DNA of 34,841 nt, from the NCBI GenBank assembly GCA_945876095.1, contig CAMCMP010000031.1, forward strand, positions 1 to 34,841, given 5' to 3'. The DNA comes from Chitinophaga pinensis (lineage in GTDB: Bacteria; Bacteroidota; Bacteroidia; Chitinophagales; Chitinophagaceae). The notes under the pieces were generated by a model. The model was not told the DNA's origin, searched no databases, and was given only the letters and a program-made list of their open reading frames with translations. Below, piece after piece: positions 9,800-18,841 of this stretch. The position numbers were made by a program, and so were the translations under genes. Each line of letters starts with the position of its first letter. The first letter of the stretch is position 1.

Positions 9800-9807
9800 T
9801 ACCTTTG
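9800..9807 (+). promoter_or_regulatory. ychF -7 promoter box TACCTTTG
   Basis: The sequence is a perfect TAnnTTTG match, 32 bp before the ychF ATG. It predicts a start near 9812 and a leader of about 28 nt. No clear -33 TTTG is at the expected distance. Confidence 0.55.
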
Positions 9808-9839
9808 CACACGTTTAAAATCAATAAAGCAAATCAACA

Positions 9840-10940
9840 ATGGCATTACAAGCAGGCATCGTAGGATTACCCAATGTAGGAAAATCAACTTTATTTAATG
9901 CAGTTAGCAGCAGCGCTAAAGCTCAGGCTAGCAATTACCGTTTTTGTACCATTGAACCCAATACAGGTTTAGTAAATGTCCCTGATCCAAGGATTGATAA
10001 ATTAGTTGAATTAGTTCAGCCGATTCGGACAGTGCCCACTCAGATTGAAATTGTAGATATTGCTGGGCTAGTTCGTGGCGCTAGTAAAGGCGAAGGATTG
10101 GGTAATAAATTTTTAGCCAATATCCGTGAAGTAGATGCCATCATTCATGTAATTCGTTGTTTCGAAGATGAAAACATTCTTAGAGAAGAAGGTGCTATCA
10201 ATCCAATCAGCGACAAAGAAATTATAGAAACAGAATTGCAATTGAAAGACCTAGATAGTGTGGAAAGAAAGTTATCTCGCATGGAAAAAATGTTGAAGAC
10301 GGGAGATGCTAAGATGAAATTAGAATATGAAGTATTGCTTCAATGCAAAGAGCAGCTCAACAAAGGAAAAAGTATCCTTTCAATGAATTTAGGCAAAGAG
10401 GAAAAAGCAGCTATTGCTGAAAACTTTTTACTGAGCGAAAAACCGGTTTTATATGTAGCCAATGTGGACGAAGCTTCCATGCATACTGGTAATAAATATT
10501 CTGATGCATTAATAGAAGCTGCTAAAAATGAAGGTGCGCAGGTTATCGTGATGACCAATGCCATTGAGGCTCAAATTGCTGAGTTTGAAAATCCGGATGA
10601 CAAGGCAATGTTTATGGAAGAATATAAAATGACAGAACCAGCATTAGATCGTTTAATTCATTCTACTTATAAATTACTTAACCTATCTACTTATTTCACC
10701 GCAGGTGTTCAAGAAGTAAGAGCTTGGACAATTCACCAAGGATGGAAAGCACCACAAGCGGCGAGTGTAATTCATACTGATTTTGAAAAAGGATTTATCA
10801 AAGCCGAAGTAATTTCCTACGAAGACTTTATCACCTACCAATCTGAAGCAGCTTGCCGTGAAAATGGTCGCTTAAGAATTGAAGGAAAGGAATACGTAGT
10901 AAACGATGGTGATGTGATGCACTTTAGGTTTAACGTATAA
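9840..10940 (+). CDS. ychF: Redox-regulated ATPase YchF (Obg-family P-loop protein)
   Basis: YchF is a universally conserved Obg-like P-loop protein that prefers ATP, binds ribosomes and takes part in stress responses. The 366-aa length is normal. The Walker A motif GLPNVGKS is at 9-16. The switch region [20 protein letters not shown] and the following [14 protein letters not shown] are diagnostic. A coiled-coil insertion lies around residues 130-200, and the C-terminal TGS domain covers roughly 280-366 ([20 protein letters not shown] and the closing [13 protein letters not shown]). It is preceded by its own promoter box and followed by a perfect palindrome at 10971-10998. Confidence 0.97.
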   Translation: MALQAGIVGLPNVGKSTLFNAVSSSAKAQASNYRFCTIEPNTGLVNVPDPRIDKLVELVQPIRTVPTQIEIVDIAGLVRGASKGEGLGNKFLANIREVDAIIHVIRCFEDENILREEGAINPISDKEIIETELQLKDLDSVERKLSRMEKMLKTGDAKMKLEYEVLLQCKEQLNKGKSILSMNLGKEEKAAIAENFLLSEKPVLYVANVDEASMHTGNKYSDALIEAAKNEGAQVIVMTNAIEAQIAEFENPDDKAMFMEEYKMTEPALDRLIHSTYKLLNLSTYFTAGVQEVRAWTIHQGWKAPQAASVIHTDFEKGFIKAEVISYEDFITYQSEAACRENGRLRIEGKEYVVNDGDVMHFRFNV

Positions 10941-10970
10941 TTCAATTTTTAATTTTCAGCCAAAATCTTT

Positions 10971-10998
10971 CAATGGGGTCGATTAATCGACCCCATTG
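10971..10998. other. Perfect 28-bp palindrome downstream of ychF
   Basis: The two 14-base arms (CAATGGGGTCGATT and its exact complement) are fully self-complementary with no loop. As RNA this would be a very stable GC-rich hairpin 30 bp after the ychF stop. No T-run follows, so it is not a standard intrinsic terminator. It could instead be a processing site, an mRNA-stabilising hairpin or a dimeric protein site. The remainder of 10941-11215 (275 bp) holds no gene; a one-mismatch -7 box (TAACTTTA, 11162-11169) precedes the next gene. Confidence 0.6.
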
Positions 10999-11215
10999 GT
11001 ATAAATGATAGCATAGTTTAAAATTCAGCATTACAATTAAACCAATCCATTACTTTACTCCTCTCTAAGTCTTTCTATAGTCATTTGGAATATATATTAA
11101 ATTTTAATATTTAACTACTATTCCTCAAATTTTAATTTAAGGAGGTTTCCCTTCAATTCTATAACTTTAACGTTTATCATGTAATCCTTTTATTTAAATA
11201 AACTTCTTCAACATC

Positions 11216-14200
11216 ATGAATCGCTCCATTGCTTGCTTTAAGGCTGTTGTTATTATTACAAGCCTTTTATTAATTTTTTCTTCTTGTTCCAAGCGTTCAA
11301 GTGATCCAAGAATATTGGTTTTCACTAAAACAACTGGATATCACCACGAATCAATTGCTGCTGGAATCGATGCGATTGGAAAATTGGGAAATCAAAATAA
11401 GTTTCTAGTAGATACCACCTCTGATGCGAGCTGGTTTACAGAAGACAGTCTAAAAAAATATTCTGCAGTTGTATTTCTAAGTACTACTGGAGATGTGTTG
11501 GACAATTATCAAGAAGCTGAATTTGAGCGTTATATACAAGCAGGTGGTGGATTTGTGGGAATTCACGCGGCAGCTGATTGCGAATATGATTGGGGTTGGT
11601 ATGGCCGACTAGTAGGCGGATATTTTACAAGCCATCCAGGCATTACCGACACATTTAAAAATATTCAACCCGGTGTATTTAATGTTGTTGATGCAAACCA
11701 TATTTCAACCAAGCAGCTTCCAAAGCAATGGAGTCGGACCGATGAATTTTATAGTTTTAAAAAAATAAATAAAGAGATTAAAGTATTGATCACTATTGAT
11801 GAAAAATCATTTAATGGCGGCCAAAATGGCGATAACCATCCAATGGCTTGGTACCATGATTATGATGGAGGAAGAGCATTTTATACCAATCTAGGACATA
11901 CTACAGAGAGTTTTTCTGAAGCGCCATATCTCACTCATATTTTAGGAGGAATTCAATATGCTATTGGAGATAACAATAACCTAAACTATTCAAGAGCTAA
12001 CACCTTGAAGGTTCCGGAAGAAAATCGTTTCAATAAAATAAAAATGGTAAGCGGTCAATTTTACGAACCAATGGAGATGTCTATATTGCCAAATTTAGAC
12101 ATTTTGGTTGCTCAGCGTAGAGGAGAAATCATGTTATATAAAAACGGAGATTCCGTTATCAAGCAAGTAGGTTTTTTAAATGTCTATCACAAAACGGGCA
12201 ATGGATCTAATGCGGAAGAAGGATTATTAGGAATTAAAATAGATCCTAATTTTAAAAAAAATCATTATGTATTTATTTTTTATAGCCCAATAGATACTTC
12301 GGTAAATAGGCTTTCACGTTTCACTTATACCAATGATAAAATTGATCTTACCTCTGAAAAAGTAGTATTACAATTTTACTCACAACGTGAAATTTGTTGT
12401 CACACTGGAGGGTCTATTGCCTTTGACAAAGACGGATTACTTTGTGTGTCTACGGGTGATAATTCAACTCCATTCAATGAAGCGAATCAGCCTTTTGTAA
12501 ATAATGGGTATGCTCCAATAGATGACAGACCAGGTCACGAACAATATGATGCCAGACGTAGCTCGGGTAATGCCAATGACCTAAGAGGAAAAATTTTAAG
12601 GATCAAAGTAAAGTCTGATGGAACTTATGATATTCCAGAAGGAAATCTTTATCCAAAAGGAACTGCGGGTACTCGCCCTGAAATTTACGTTCAAGGAAAT
12701 CGCAACCCTTTCCGCATTTCAATTGACCAAAAAAATAATTTCTTGTACTGGGGTGAAGTAGGTCCAGATGCGGGTAAAGATAGTTTTGACGTTCGTGGAC
12801 CAAGAGGTTATGATGAAGTAAATCAAGCAAGAAAAGCTGGCTTTTTTGGATGGCCTCTTTTTGTAGGAAATAATTACGCCTATCATAAATACGATTATAG
12901 TATAGGTAAAACAGATTATTTATTTGATACTGCCAAACCTATCAATGACTCAAGAAATAATACCGGTATTAAAGAATTACCTCCAGCTCAACCCGCTTTT
13001 ATTTGGTATCCTTATGCCAATTCAAAGGATTTCCCACAGGCAGGAAGTGGTGGACGAAATGCAATGGCAGGGCCTGTTTATTATACAGACATGTATCCTA
13101 AAGAAACTAGATTGCCAGATTATTTTAATAAAAAACTATTTATTTTTGATTGGATAAGAGGTTGGGTAAAACTAGTGACTATGAAACCCAATGGAGATTT
13201 TGATAAGATGGAACCTTTTATGGGAAGCACAAAATTCAGATCCTTGATTGATATGGAAGTGGGTCCTGATGGAAAATTATATATACTAGAATATGGTAAT
13301 GGATGGTTTCAACAAAATCCAGATGCTGGACTTTCAAGAATAGAATTCAATCCAGGAAATCGTTCTCCAAAAGTTAATTCATTCACGCTAGATAAAACTT
13401 CAGGCAGCTTACCTTTCACTGTTCAAGCAACAGCTGAAGCAACTGATCCTGAAAAAGATGCGCTTCATTATGTTTGGAATTTAGGAAATGGTATTACTAA
13501 AGAAACCACTGAACCTACTCTAAAGTATACTTATGATAAACCAGGTGAATACACAATCACTGTCTCTGTAAATGATAATAAAGGGGCTTCTACTAAGAGT
13601 AAAGAAATTGCTGTGTATGCAGGAAATCAAGCTCCAGTGGTGAATTTTGTTGTCCCTGGAAATAAAACTTTCTATTTCCCCAATAAGCCAGTTGCCTATA
13701 GTTTACAAATTGAAGACAAGGAAGATCCTACTGCGATTAAAAGAGTTGAAAGTGTTTTTATTTCAGCAGATTATGTTCAAGGTTTAGACAAAGCTTCTGC
13801 TTCATTAGGTCATCAAGTAATGACAGAAGCATTGGTTGGTAAAAGCTTGATAGAATCGAGCGATTGTAATTCATGTCACAAACAGGCAGAAAAATCAGTA
13901 GGACCTTCATTTTTAGATGTAGCAAAACGTTATCAAAAAGATCCAGGTGCTGCAGCCTCTTTGGCTACTAAAATAATAAAGGGAGGCTCTGGCGTTTGGG
14001 GTGAAGTAGCAATGGCAGCACATCCTAATTTGAAAGAATCAGAAGCAAAACAAATCGTTGCTTGGATTCAAACATTGGCGAGTACTTCAGAGATTAAAAA
14101 ATCACTTCCAGTCAATGGATCTATCAAAGATGCTACTTTAGGCAAACCTGTTAAACAAAATGGTGTATTGGTTCTTTCTGCAACCTACATTGATAAAGCA

Positions 14201-14671
14201 GCACCTGGTCTAAAACCACAAAGTGCATTTGGATCGGTTGCTTTAAGGAATCCATTATTAAATTTCAATAAAGCGAATAACTTATCTAAATACACCGCTT
14301 CAACAACCGACGATAATTTCTTATTGGTTGTTCCAAAAACTACCGGTTCATTAAGTCTTGATAATATCGATCTTACTGGTATTACTGCTGCAGAACTAAG
14401 CTTTGTATGGGAAAAAGCCCCTACTAGTAACTATCATTTTGAAATCAGACTAGATTCTCCAAGTGGAACAAAAGTAGGTGAGGCTAATTTAGAAGCAGGA
14501 AAAATCAAGATCGTTCAACTACCCAATAGCAAAACAGCAACAGCAGGTTTACTATTCAATCTGCAGCCTACTGCTGGTAATTTACACAATCTATTTATTG
14601 TTAGTAAAGCCGATAATTTAGCAGAACCTAACACATTAAAATTATCAACTATTTTATTTTCTTCTAAATGA
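11216..14671 (+). CDS. Multidomain lipoprotein: ThuA-like, PQQ-type sugar dehydrogenase-like propeller, PKD, cytochrome c, CBM6-like domain
   Basis: The 1151-aa protein starts with a lipoprotein signal (LLLIFSSC, Cys24), so it is anchored outside the cytoplasm. Residues ~30-255 are a ThuA-like domain (ILVFTKTTGYHHES, GGGFVGIHAAADCEYDWGWY). Residues ~265-715 resemble the soluble-glucose/sorbosone dehydrogenase beta-propeller (GSNAEEGLLGIKIDP, CCHTGGSIAFD, YVQGNRNPFRISID, GGRNAMAGPVYY). A PKD domain covers about 719-803 (YTYDKPGEYTITVSVNDNKG). A monohaem cytochrome c follows: haem site CNSCH (Cys884, Cys887, His888) and a likely axial Met933 (GEVAMAAHP). The last ~165 residues look like a CBM6-type carbohydrate-binding module. 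The architecture suggests oxidation of a bound sugar with electron transfer through the haem; the substrate is unknown. The gene has its own terminator. Confidence 0.9.
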   Translation: MNRSIACFKAVVIITSLLLIFSSCSKRSSDPRILVFTKTTGYHHESIAAGIDAIGKLGNQNKFLVDTTSDASWFTEDSLKKYSAVVFLSTTGDVLDNYQEAEFERYIQAGGGFVGIHAAADCEYDWGWYGRLVGGYFTSHPGITDTFKNIQPGVFNVVDANHISTKQLPKQWSRTDEFYSFKKINKEIKVLITIDEKSFNGGQNGDNHPMAWYHDYDGGRAFYTNLGHTTESFSEAPYLTHILGGIQYAIGDNNNLNYSRANTLKVPEENRFNKIKMVSGQFYEPMEMSILPNLDILVAQRRGEIMLYKNGDSVIKQVGFLNVYHKTGNGSNAEEGLLGIKIDPNFKKNHYVFIFYSPIDTSVNRLSRFTYTNDKIDLTSEKVVLQFYSQREICCHTGGSIAFDKDGLLCVSTGDNSTPFNEANQPFVNNGYAPIDDRPGHEQYDARRSSGNANDLRGKILRIKVKSDGTYDIPEGNLYPKGTAGTRPEIYVQGNRNPFRISIDQKNNFLYWGEVGPDAGKDSFDVRGPRGYDEVNQARKAGFFGWPLFVGNNYAYHKYDYSIGKTDYLFDTAKPINDSRNNTGIKELPPAQPAFIWYPYANSKDFPQAGSGGRNAMAGPVYYTDMYPKETRLPDYFNKKLFIFDWIRGWVKLVTMKPNGDFDKMEPFMGSTKFRSLIDMEVGPDGKLYILEYGNGWFQQNPDAGLSRIEFNPGNRSPKVNSFTLDKTSGSLPFTVQATAEATDPEKDALHYVWNLGNGITKETTEPTLKYTYDKPGEYTITVSVNDNKGASTKSKEIAVYAGNQAPVVNFVVPGNKTFYFPNKPVAYSLQIEDKEDPTAIKRVESVFISADYVQGLDKASASLGHQVMTEALVGKSLIESSDCNSCHKQAEKSVGPSFLDVAKRYQKDPGAAASLATKIIKGGSGVWGEVAMAAHPNLKESEAKQIVAWIQTLASTSEIKKSLPVNGSIKDATLGKPVKQNGVLVLSATYIDKAAPGLKPQSAFGSVALRNPLLNFNKANNLSKYTASTTDDNFLLVVPKTTGSLSLDNIDLTGITAAELSFVWEKAPTSNYHFEIRLDSPSGTKVGEANLEAGKIKIVQLPNSKTATAGLLFNLQPTAGNLHNLFIVSKADNLAEPNTLKLSTILFSSK

Positions 14672-14692
14672 TGAATCACTCAGTTAATATTG

Positions 14693-14727
14693 ATAAGCCA
14701 GGTAAAATTACCTGGCTTATTTTTTTC
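14693..14727 (+). terminator. Intrinsic terminator after the redox lipoprotein gene
   Basis: A perfect 13-bp stem (ATAAGCCAGGTAA at 14693-14705 and its complement at 14708-14720) with a tiny loop is followed by a run of Ts, starting 22 bp after the stop codon. The rest of 14672-14968 has no gene; a near-consensus -7 box with one extra base (TATCTTTTG, 14861-14869) may serve the receptor gene. Confidence 0.9.
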
Positions 14728-14968
14728 CATTCACTATCATTGATTATATTTGCTACCCGTTTCTAAATCACAGTTTAGGCAACGGTATTTTTAATATAAA
14801 TTTAATAGCTGCTTAATAAAATACTTTTAAAAAAAAGATCGGTACAGACAACCTTTATACTATCTTTTGCGTTATTACCTTCCCAATGAATTAACCAACT
14901 AAATTAAGTGAAGAAGAAATTTTTCTTTTTTCCAAAGAAATAAATTTTAACAGAACAAAAATTAACAA

Positions 14969-17332
14969 ATGAAAAAAATATTCTTATACCTACTTACGGT
15001 AATCTTTACTTTCAATGCATTTGCTCAACAGCCGTCAAAAATTTCGGGAAAAATTACCGATGCTTCTTCTAAAGCAATAGTAGGTGCAAGTGTTCGTTTA
15101 TTAAACACATCAATTGGGTCAGTAACTGATCAGAATGGAGCTTTTACCCTTTCAAATGTAAACCCAGGTTCACTTACAATTCAAGTATCAGCCAATGGCT
15201 ATGCAGACTTTAGCAGTTCAGTGAATACTTCTTCATCTAATGCTCCGTTAAATATTCAATTGCAATTATCGCCTAAAATGTTAGACAAAGTAGTAGTAAC
15301 GGCACAAAAAACAGAAGAGCTTTTACAGGAAATTCCTGCCAGTATTACTGCGGTTTCATCTAAACAAGTAGAAGAATACAGACTGTGGAATAGCAAAGAT
15401 CTTTCAGCAATTGTACCAAATTTGTATACTGCAGATCCAGGAGATAGAAGAAACGTTTCTTCTCTTAGAGGAATTGCTACTACCTCTTATGATCCAGCAG
15501 TTGCTACTTACATAGATGGAGTAAACCAGTTTAGTTTGGATACTTATATCGCTCAGTTATTTGATGTAGAACGCATAGAAATTTTAAGAGGTGCTCAAGG
15601 CACTTTATATGGAAGAAATGCTACCGCTGGCGTAATCAATATCATCACCAAGCAGCCAAGTAATAAGGCAAGTAGCTTTTTGGAAATTACTACTGGTAAT
15701 GCTGGTTTACAGAGATATTCTGGAGGATTTCGTTTTCCATTGATCAAAGATAAACTGTACTTTGGAATGGCAGCTTTGTACGATAAATCAAATGGTTTTT
15801 ATACCAATCAATTCAACAATACTGCATTTGACAAACAGAATAGCTTTACTGGAAATTATTATGTAAAATACTTGCCTACAGAAAAGTGGGCTATCACTTT
15901 AAATGTTAAACACAATAACAACCGCAACAATGGAGCTTTTCCGCTAGTATCTGGAATTGATGATGCATTAAAGAATCCTTTTCAATTGAGTCAGAACGCA
16001 GTATCTAATATGACTGACAATATTTTCAATGCCTCTTTATCAGCTAATCACTTTGGAAAAAATATTAGTTTTAGTTCACAAACTGCTTATCAATCTAATT
16101 ACCGTTTTTACGATAAGCCAATGGATGCAGATTTTTCTCCAATAGATGGAATAACTCTTATTAATAATTATGGAAAAGATTGGAATAAGGTAAAAGTTTT
16201 TACGCAGGAATTTAAATTCTCCTCTCCTGCTGCTAACACATCAAAATTAAAGTGGACAGCGGGTGCTTATACTTTTTATCAAGACAATCCAACCAAGCAA
16301 GCCATTCACTTTGGAGAAGATGCAGCAATGGTTGGGTCTCCAGACAAGAATTTTTCACTCATCAATAGTGCAAAATCAATCAGTATGGGAATATCCTTAT
16401 TTGCTCAAGGTACTTATGCCCTAACCAACAAATTAAATTTCACTGCAGGTCTTCGCTATGACAAGGAAAAGAAAAAACAATCTATTCTTGGACAGTATCA
16501 AATGGATCCTAACCCTACTCCTATTTTTGATTATAGAACAGATACTTCTGCTAGTGCATCTTTCAATTCGTTATCACCCAAACTTTCTCTTAGCTATTCT
16601 ATAAGTGATAATAATTTACTATTTACTAATTATAGTAAGGGTTTCCGTGCGGGTGGACTTACGCCACTAGCTTCTGATCCATCTCAACCTGCCTTATTTG
16701 CATTTCAACCTGAATACAGTAATAACTTCGAAATTGGTATTAAAAACAATTTATTAAACAACCAATTACTGATCAATGTCACTGCATTTTATTCTGGAGT
16801 AACAGATGCACAAGTTCCAACACTTGTTTTACCAGACGCTGTTACCATTACTAAAAACACAGGTAAGTTAACTAGTAAGGGAGTAGAATTAGAAAGCCAT
16901 GCGTTGTTTAATGGTTTTCAATTGGATTATAATTTAGGATACACCGATGCTAATTTTAAAGATCTTAAATTAGCACAATACGGATCAGTAGCTGACCTAG
17001 CAGGAAAAAAACAAATTTTTACTCCTGATGTAACTTCCCTATTTGCTGCGCAATACGGAGCTTCTATTTCAAAGAAAAATCAATTAAAAATAACCTTTAG
17101 AGGAGAGTGGAAATATATAGGAAAACAATATTTTGATTTAGGAAATACTTTATCACAAAATTCTTACAACCTACTCAACTCTAGCATAGGAATTAGTGCT
17201 CCTTCTTGGTCACTAAAATTATGGGGACGCAATCTTACCAACAAAAATTATGTAGGTTACGGATATGATTTTGGAGCAGTTAGATTAGGTGATCCAAAAA
17301 CCTATGGTATTACCTTGGGTATAAAGATGTAA
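14969..17332 (+). CDS. TonB-dependent outer-membrane receptor
   Basis: This is an outer-membrane active transporter powered by TonB. The 787-aa protein has a signal peptide (MKKIFLYLLTVIFTFNAFAQ). A carboxypeptidase-D-regulatory-like domain follows at about 24-105 (ISGKITDASSKAIVGASV, VTDQNGAFTLSNV). A TonB-box-like segment KVVVTAQKTEE is next, then a plug domain with SSLRGIATTSYDPAV and ILRGAQGTLYGRNATAGVIN. The rest is a 22-strand-type barrel, with conserved LSPKLSLSYSI, NYSKGFRAGG, EIGIKNN and a final strand ending YGITLGIKM. There is no SusD partner, so it is not a classic Sus pair; it resembles siderophore/vitamin-type receptors. The substrate is undetermined. The gene stands alone between two terminators. 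Confidence 0.95.
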   Translation: MKKIFLYLLTVIFTFNAFAQQPSKISGKITDASSKAIVGASVRLLNTSIGSVTDQNGAFTLSNVNPGSLTIQVSANGYADFSSSVNTSSSNAPLNIQLQLSPKMLDKVVVTAQKTEELLQEIPASITAVSSKQVEEYRLWNSKDLSAIVPNLYTADPGDRRNVSSLRGIATTSYDPAVATYIDGVNQFSLDTYIAQLFDVERIEILRGAQGTLYGRNATAGVINIITKQPSNKASSFLEITTGNAGLQRYSGGFRFPLIKDKLYFGMAALYDKSNGFYTNQFNNTAFDKQNSFTGNYYVKYLPTEKWAITLNVKHNNNRNNGAFPLVSGIDDALKNPFQLSQNAVSNMTDNIFNASLSANHFGKNISFSSQTAYQSNYRFYDKPMDADFSPIDGITLINNYGKDWNKVKVFTQEFKFSSPAANTSKLKWTAGAYTFYQDNPTKQAIHFGEDAAMVGSPDKNFSLINSAKSISMGISLFAQGTYALTNKLNFTAGLRYDKEKKKQSILGQYQMDPNPTPIFDYRTDTSASASFNSLSPKLSLSYSISDNNLLFTNYSKGFRAGGLTPLASDPSQPALFAFQPEYSNNFEIGIKNNLLNNQLLINVTAFYSGVTDAQVPTLVLPDAVTITKNTGKLTSKGVELESHALFNGFQLDYNLGYTDANFKDLKLAQYGSVADLAGKKQIFTPDVTSLFAAQYGASISKKNQLKITFRGEWKYIGKQYFDLGNTLSQNSYNLLNSSIGISAPSWSLKLWGRNLTNKNYVGYGYDFGAVRLGDPKTYGITLGIKM

Positions 17333-17350
17333 TTCACTAAAAGCAGTTTT

Positions 17351-17394
17351 AAAAAAGAGGTTATCTCTCACAGTTTGAGATAACCTCTTTTTTT
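17351..17394 (+). terminator. Intrinsic terminator after the TonB receptor
   Basis: An exact 11-bp stem (GAGGTTATCTC at 17357-17367 with 17377-17387) has a 9-nt loop, an upstream A6 run and a downstream T7 run that extend the pairing. It lies 18 bp after the stop. The A/T symmetry could allow some function in both directions. Confidence 0.94.
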
Positions 17395-17491
17395 ATAGGC
17401 CCTTTTCACTGGATTTGAAGTCATAATTGAGCCCATTATACCCTCCATCAACCACTTATATAAAAATACACCCAATTTAATTTTCAAGCTG

Positions 17492-17499
17492 TAATTTTG
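17492..17499 (+). promoter_or_regulatory. ABC permease -7 box TAATTTTG, 4 bp before ATG
   Basis: A perfect TAnnTTTG whose final G lies 5 nt before the A of the ATG at 17504. This is the usual distance from box to transcription start, so the mRNA probably begins at the start codon. The same spacing occurs before tsaD and hscB. Confidence 0.6.
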
Positions 17500-17503
17500 A
17501 TAA

Positions 17504-18748
17504 ATGCGAAAAACGCTCAACATACTTCAGAATTCTGTACGCCTTACCTTTCAGGAATTAAGGGTTAATAAATTAAGAACTGCGCTTAGCCTTACTGGGG
17601 TGGCCTTTGGTATCTTTTGTATTATTGGTGTATTGGCTACTGTAAATAGTTTAGAACGTAATATCCAAAATGAAGTGAGCAGTCTAGGAAGCAATACGAT
17701 TTATATTGATAAATGGGAATACAGTGGCGGACCGGATAAGCCTTTTTGGAAATTCAGGGCTCGTCCAGTAATGAAATACGAAGAAATGGATCTCATTAAA
17801 GTTCGCTCTGAACTCATGGATGATATTAGTTTTTTAGTGAGGGCAAGTGGTAATATCTCTCACAATGACAATGTAATGCAAAATTCTTCAGTATATGGAA
17901 TTGTAGAATCCCAAATGAAAATTCAACCTATCTCTTTTTACCAAGGTCGATTTATTTCTTCCGCTGAATTTGAGAGTGGTTCTGCTGTTGGATTAATTGG
18001 ATATGACAATGCGGAAAAATTATTTGGTTCTGCTGATAGGGCGTTAGGTAAAAGTTTTGAAATAAAAGGAAAAAAAGTAAACATCATTGGTGTCATAAAA
18101 AAAGAAGGTAAAAATTTTATTGGATGGGATTATGATAACTGTGTGATGCTTCCTTACAAGTTTTGCAAACAAATTGTAAGAGTAGAATATGCAAATCCAG
18201 TATTGATTGCAAAAGGAAAAGATAAGATCACTCCTACTGCATTTATGGATGAGCTAAAAGGCATCATGAGGCAGATCCGCAGATTGAGTCCTACTCAGGA
18301 AGATAATTTTTCGCTCAATAGCGTAGAAGCATTCAGTAAAGCAATAACCGGATTATTTAGTACTGTAAATATTGTGGGTGGATTAATTGGTATCATTAGT
18401 TTGATTGTAGGGATGTTTGGTATTGCAAATATTATGTTTGTTACAGTAAAGGAAAGGACCAGTGTGATTGGATTAAAAAAAGCGATTGGAGCAAAAAGTG
18501 GAAGTATATTATTTGAGTTTTTATTAGAGGCCACCATCCTATGTTTAATGGGAGGAGCAATAGGTTTAACCATGGTTTATATACTTACACTCATTCTATC
18601 AGGCCCTCTAAATTTTCCAGTATATGTATCACTTCCCTTATTGATTAGTACAGTAATCATTTGCTTGGTGGTGGGTATTTTAGCTGGAATATTCCCTGCT
18701 TCTAGAGCTGCTAAAATGGATCCAGTAGTAGCGATTAGGAGTAAATAA
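17504..18748 (+). CDS. MacB/FtsX-type ABC transporter permease
   Basis: The 414-aa membrane protein has the MacB layout. A first helix lies at about 25-48 (TALSLTGVAFGIFCIIGVLA). A large periplasmic MacB_PCD domain covers ~50-280 (IQNEVSSLGSNTIYIDKW, SAVGLIGYDNAEKLFG). Three C-terminal helices of the FtsX domain lie near 286-312, 335-365 and 373-400, with the typical VKERTSVIGLKKAIGAK coupling loop and the ending FPASRAAKMDPVVAIRSK. Such permeases work with a separate ATPase to move substrates or transmit force across the envelope. No ATPase gene is adjacent, so the partner is encoded elsewhere. The start is fixed by the absence of nearby alternatives and by the promoter spacing. Confidence 0.93.
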   Translation: MRKTLNILQNSVRLTFQELRVNKLRTALSLTGVAFGIFCIIGVLATVNSLERNIQNEVSSLGSNTIYIDKWEYSGGPDKPFWKFRARPVMKYEEMDLIKVRSELMDDISFLVRASGNISHNDNVMQNSSVYGIVESQMKIQPISFYQGRFISSAEFESGSAVGLIGYDNAEKLFGSADRALGKSFEIKGKKVNIIGVIKKEGKNFIGWDYDNCVMLPYKFCKQIVRVEYANPVLIAKGKDKITPTAFMDELKGIMRQIRRLSPTQEDNFSLNSVEAFSKAITGLFSTVNIVGGLIGIISLIVGMFGIANIMFVTVKERTSVIGLKKAIGAKSGSILFEFLLEATILCLMGGAIGLTMVYILTLILSGPLNFPVYVSLPLLISTVIICLVVGILAGIFPASRAAKMDPVVAIRSK

Positions 18749-18829
18749 ATATTCCTCATTCAATACTAATAAATTATCCATATTTTTTTATTGGTATTTA
18801 AGATAATTGTTTAAAAAAATCTATTCAGT

Positions 18830-18837
18830 TATTTTTG
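18830..18837 (+). promoter_or_regulatory. tsaD -7 box TATTTTTG, 4 bp before ATG
   Basis: A perfect TAnnTTTG lies exactly 4 bp before the ATG at 18842, and a TTGTTT sequence at 18807-18812 could act as the -33 element. The predicted start site coincides with that ATG. Confidence 0.62.
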
Positions 18838-18841
18838 TACA

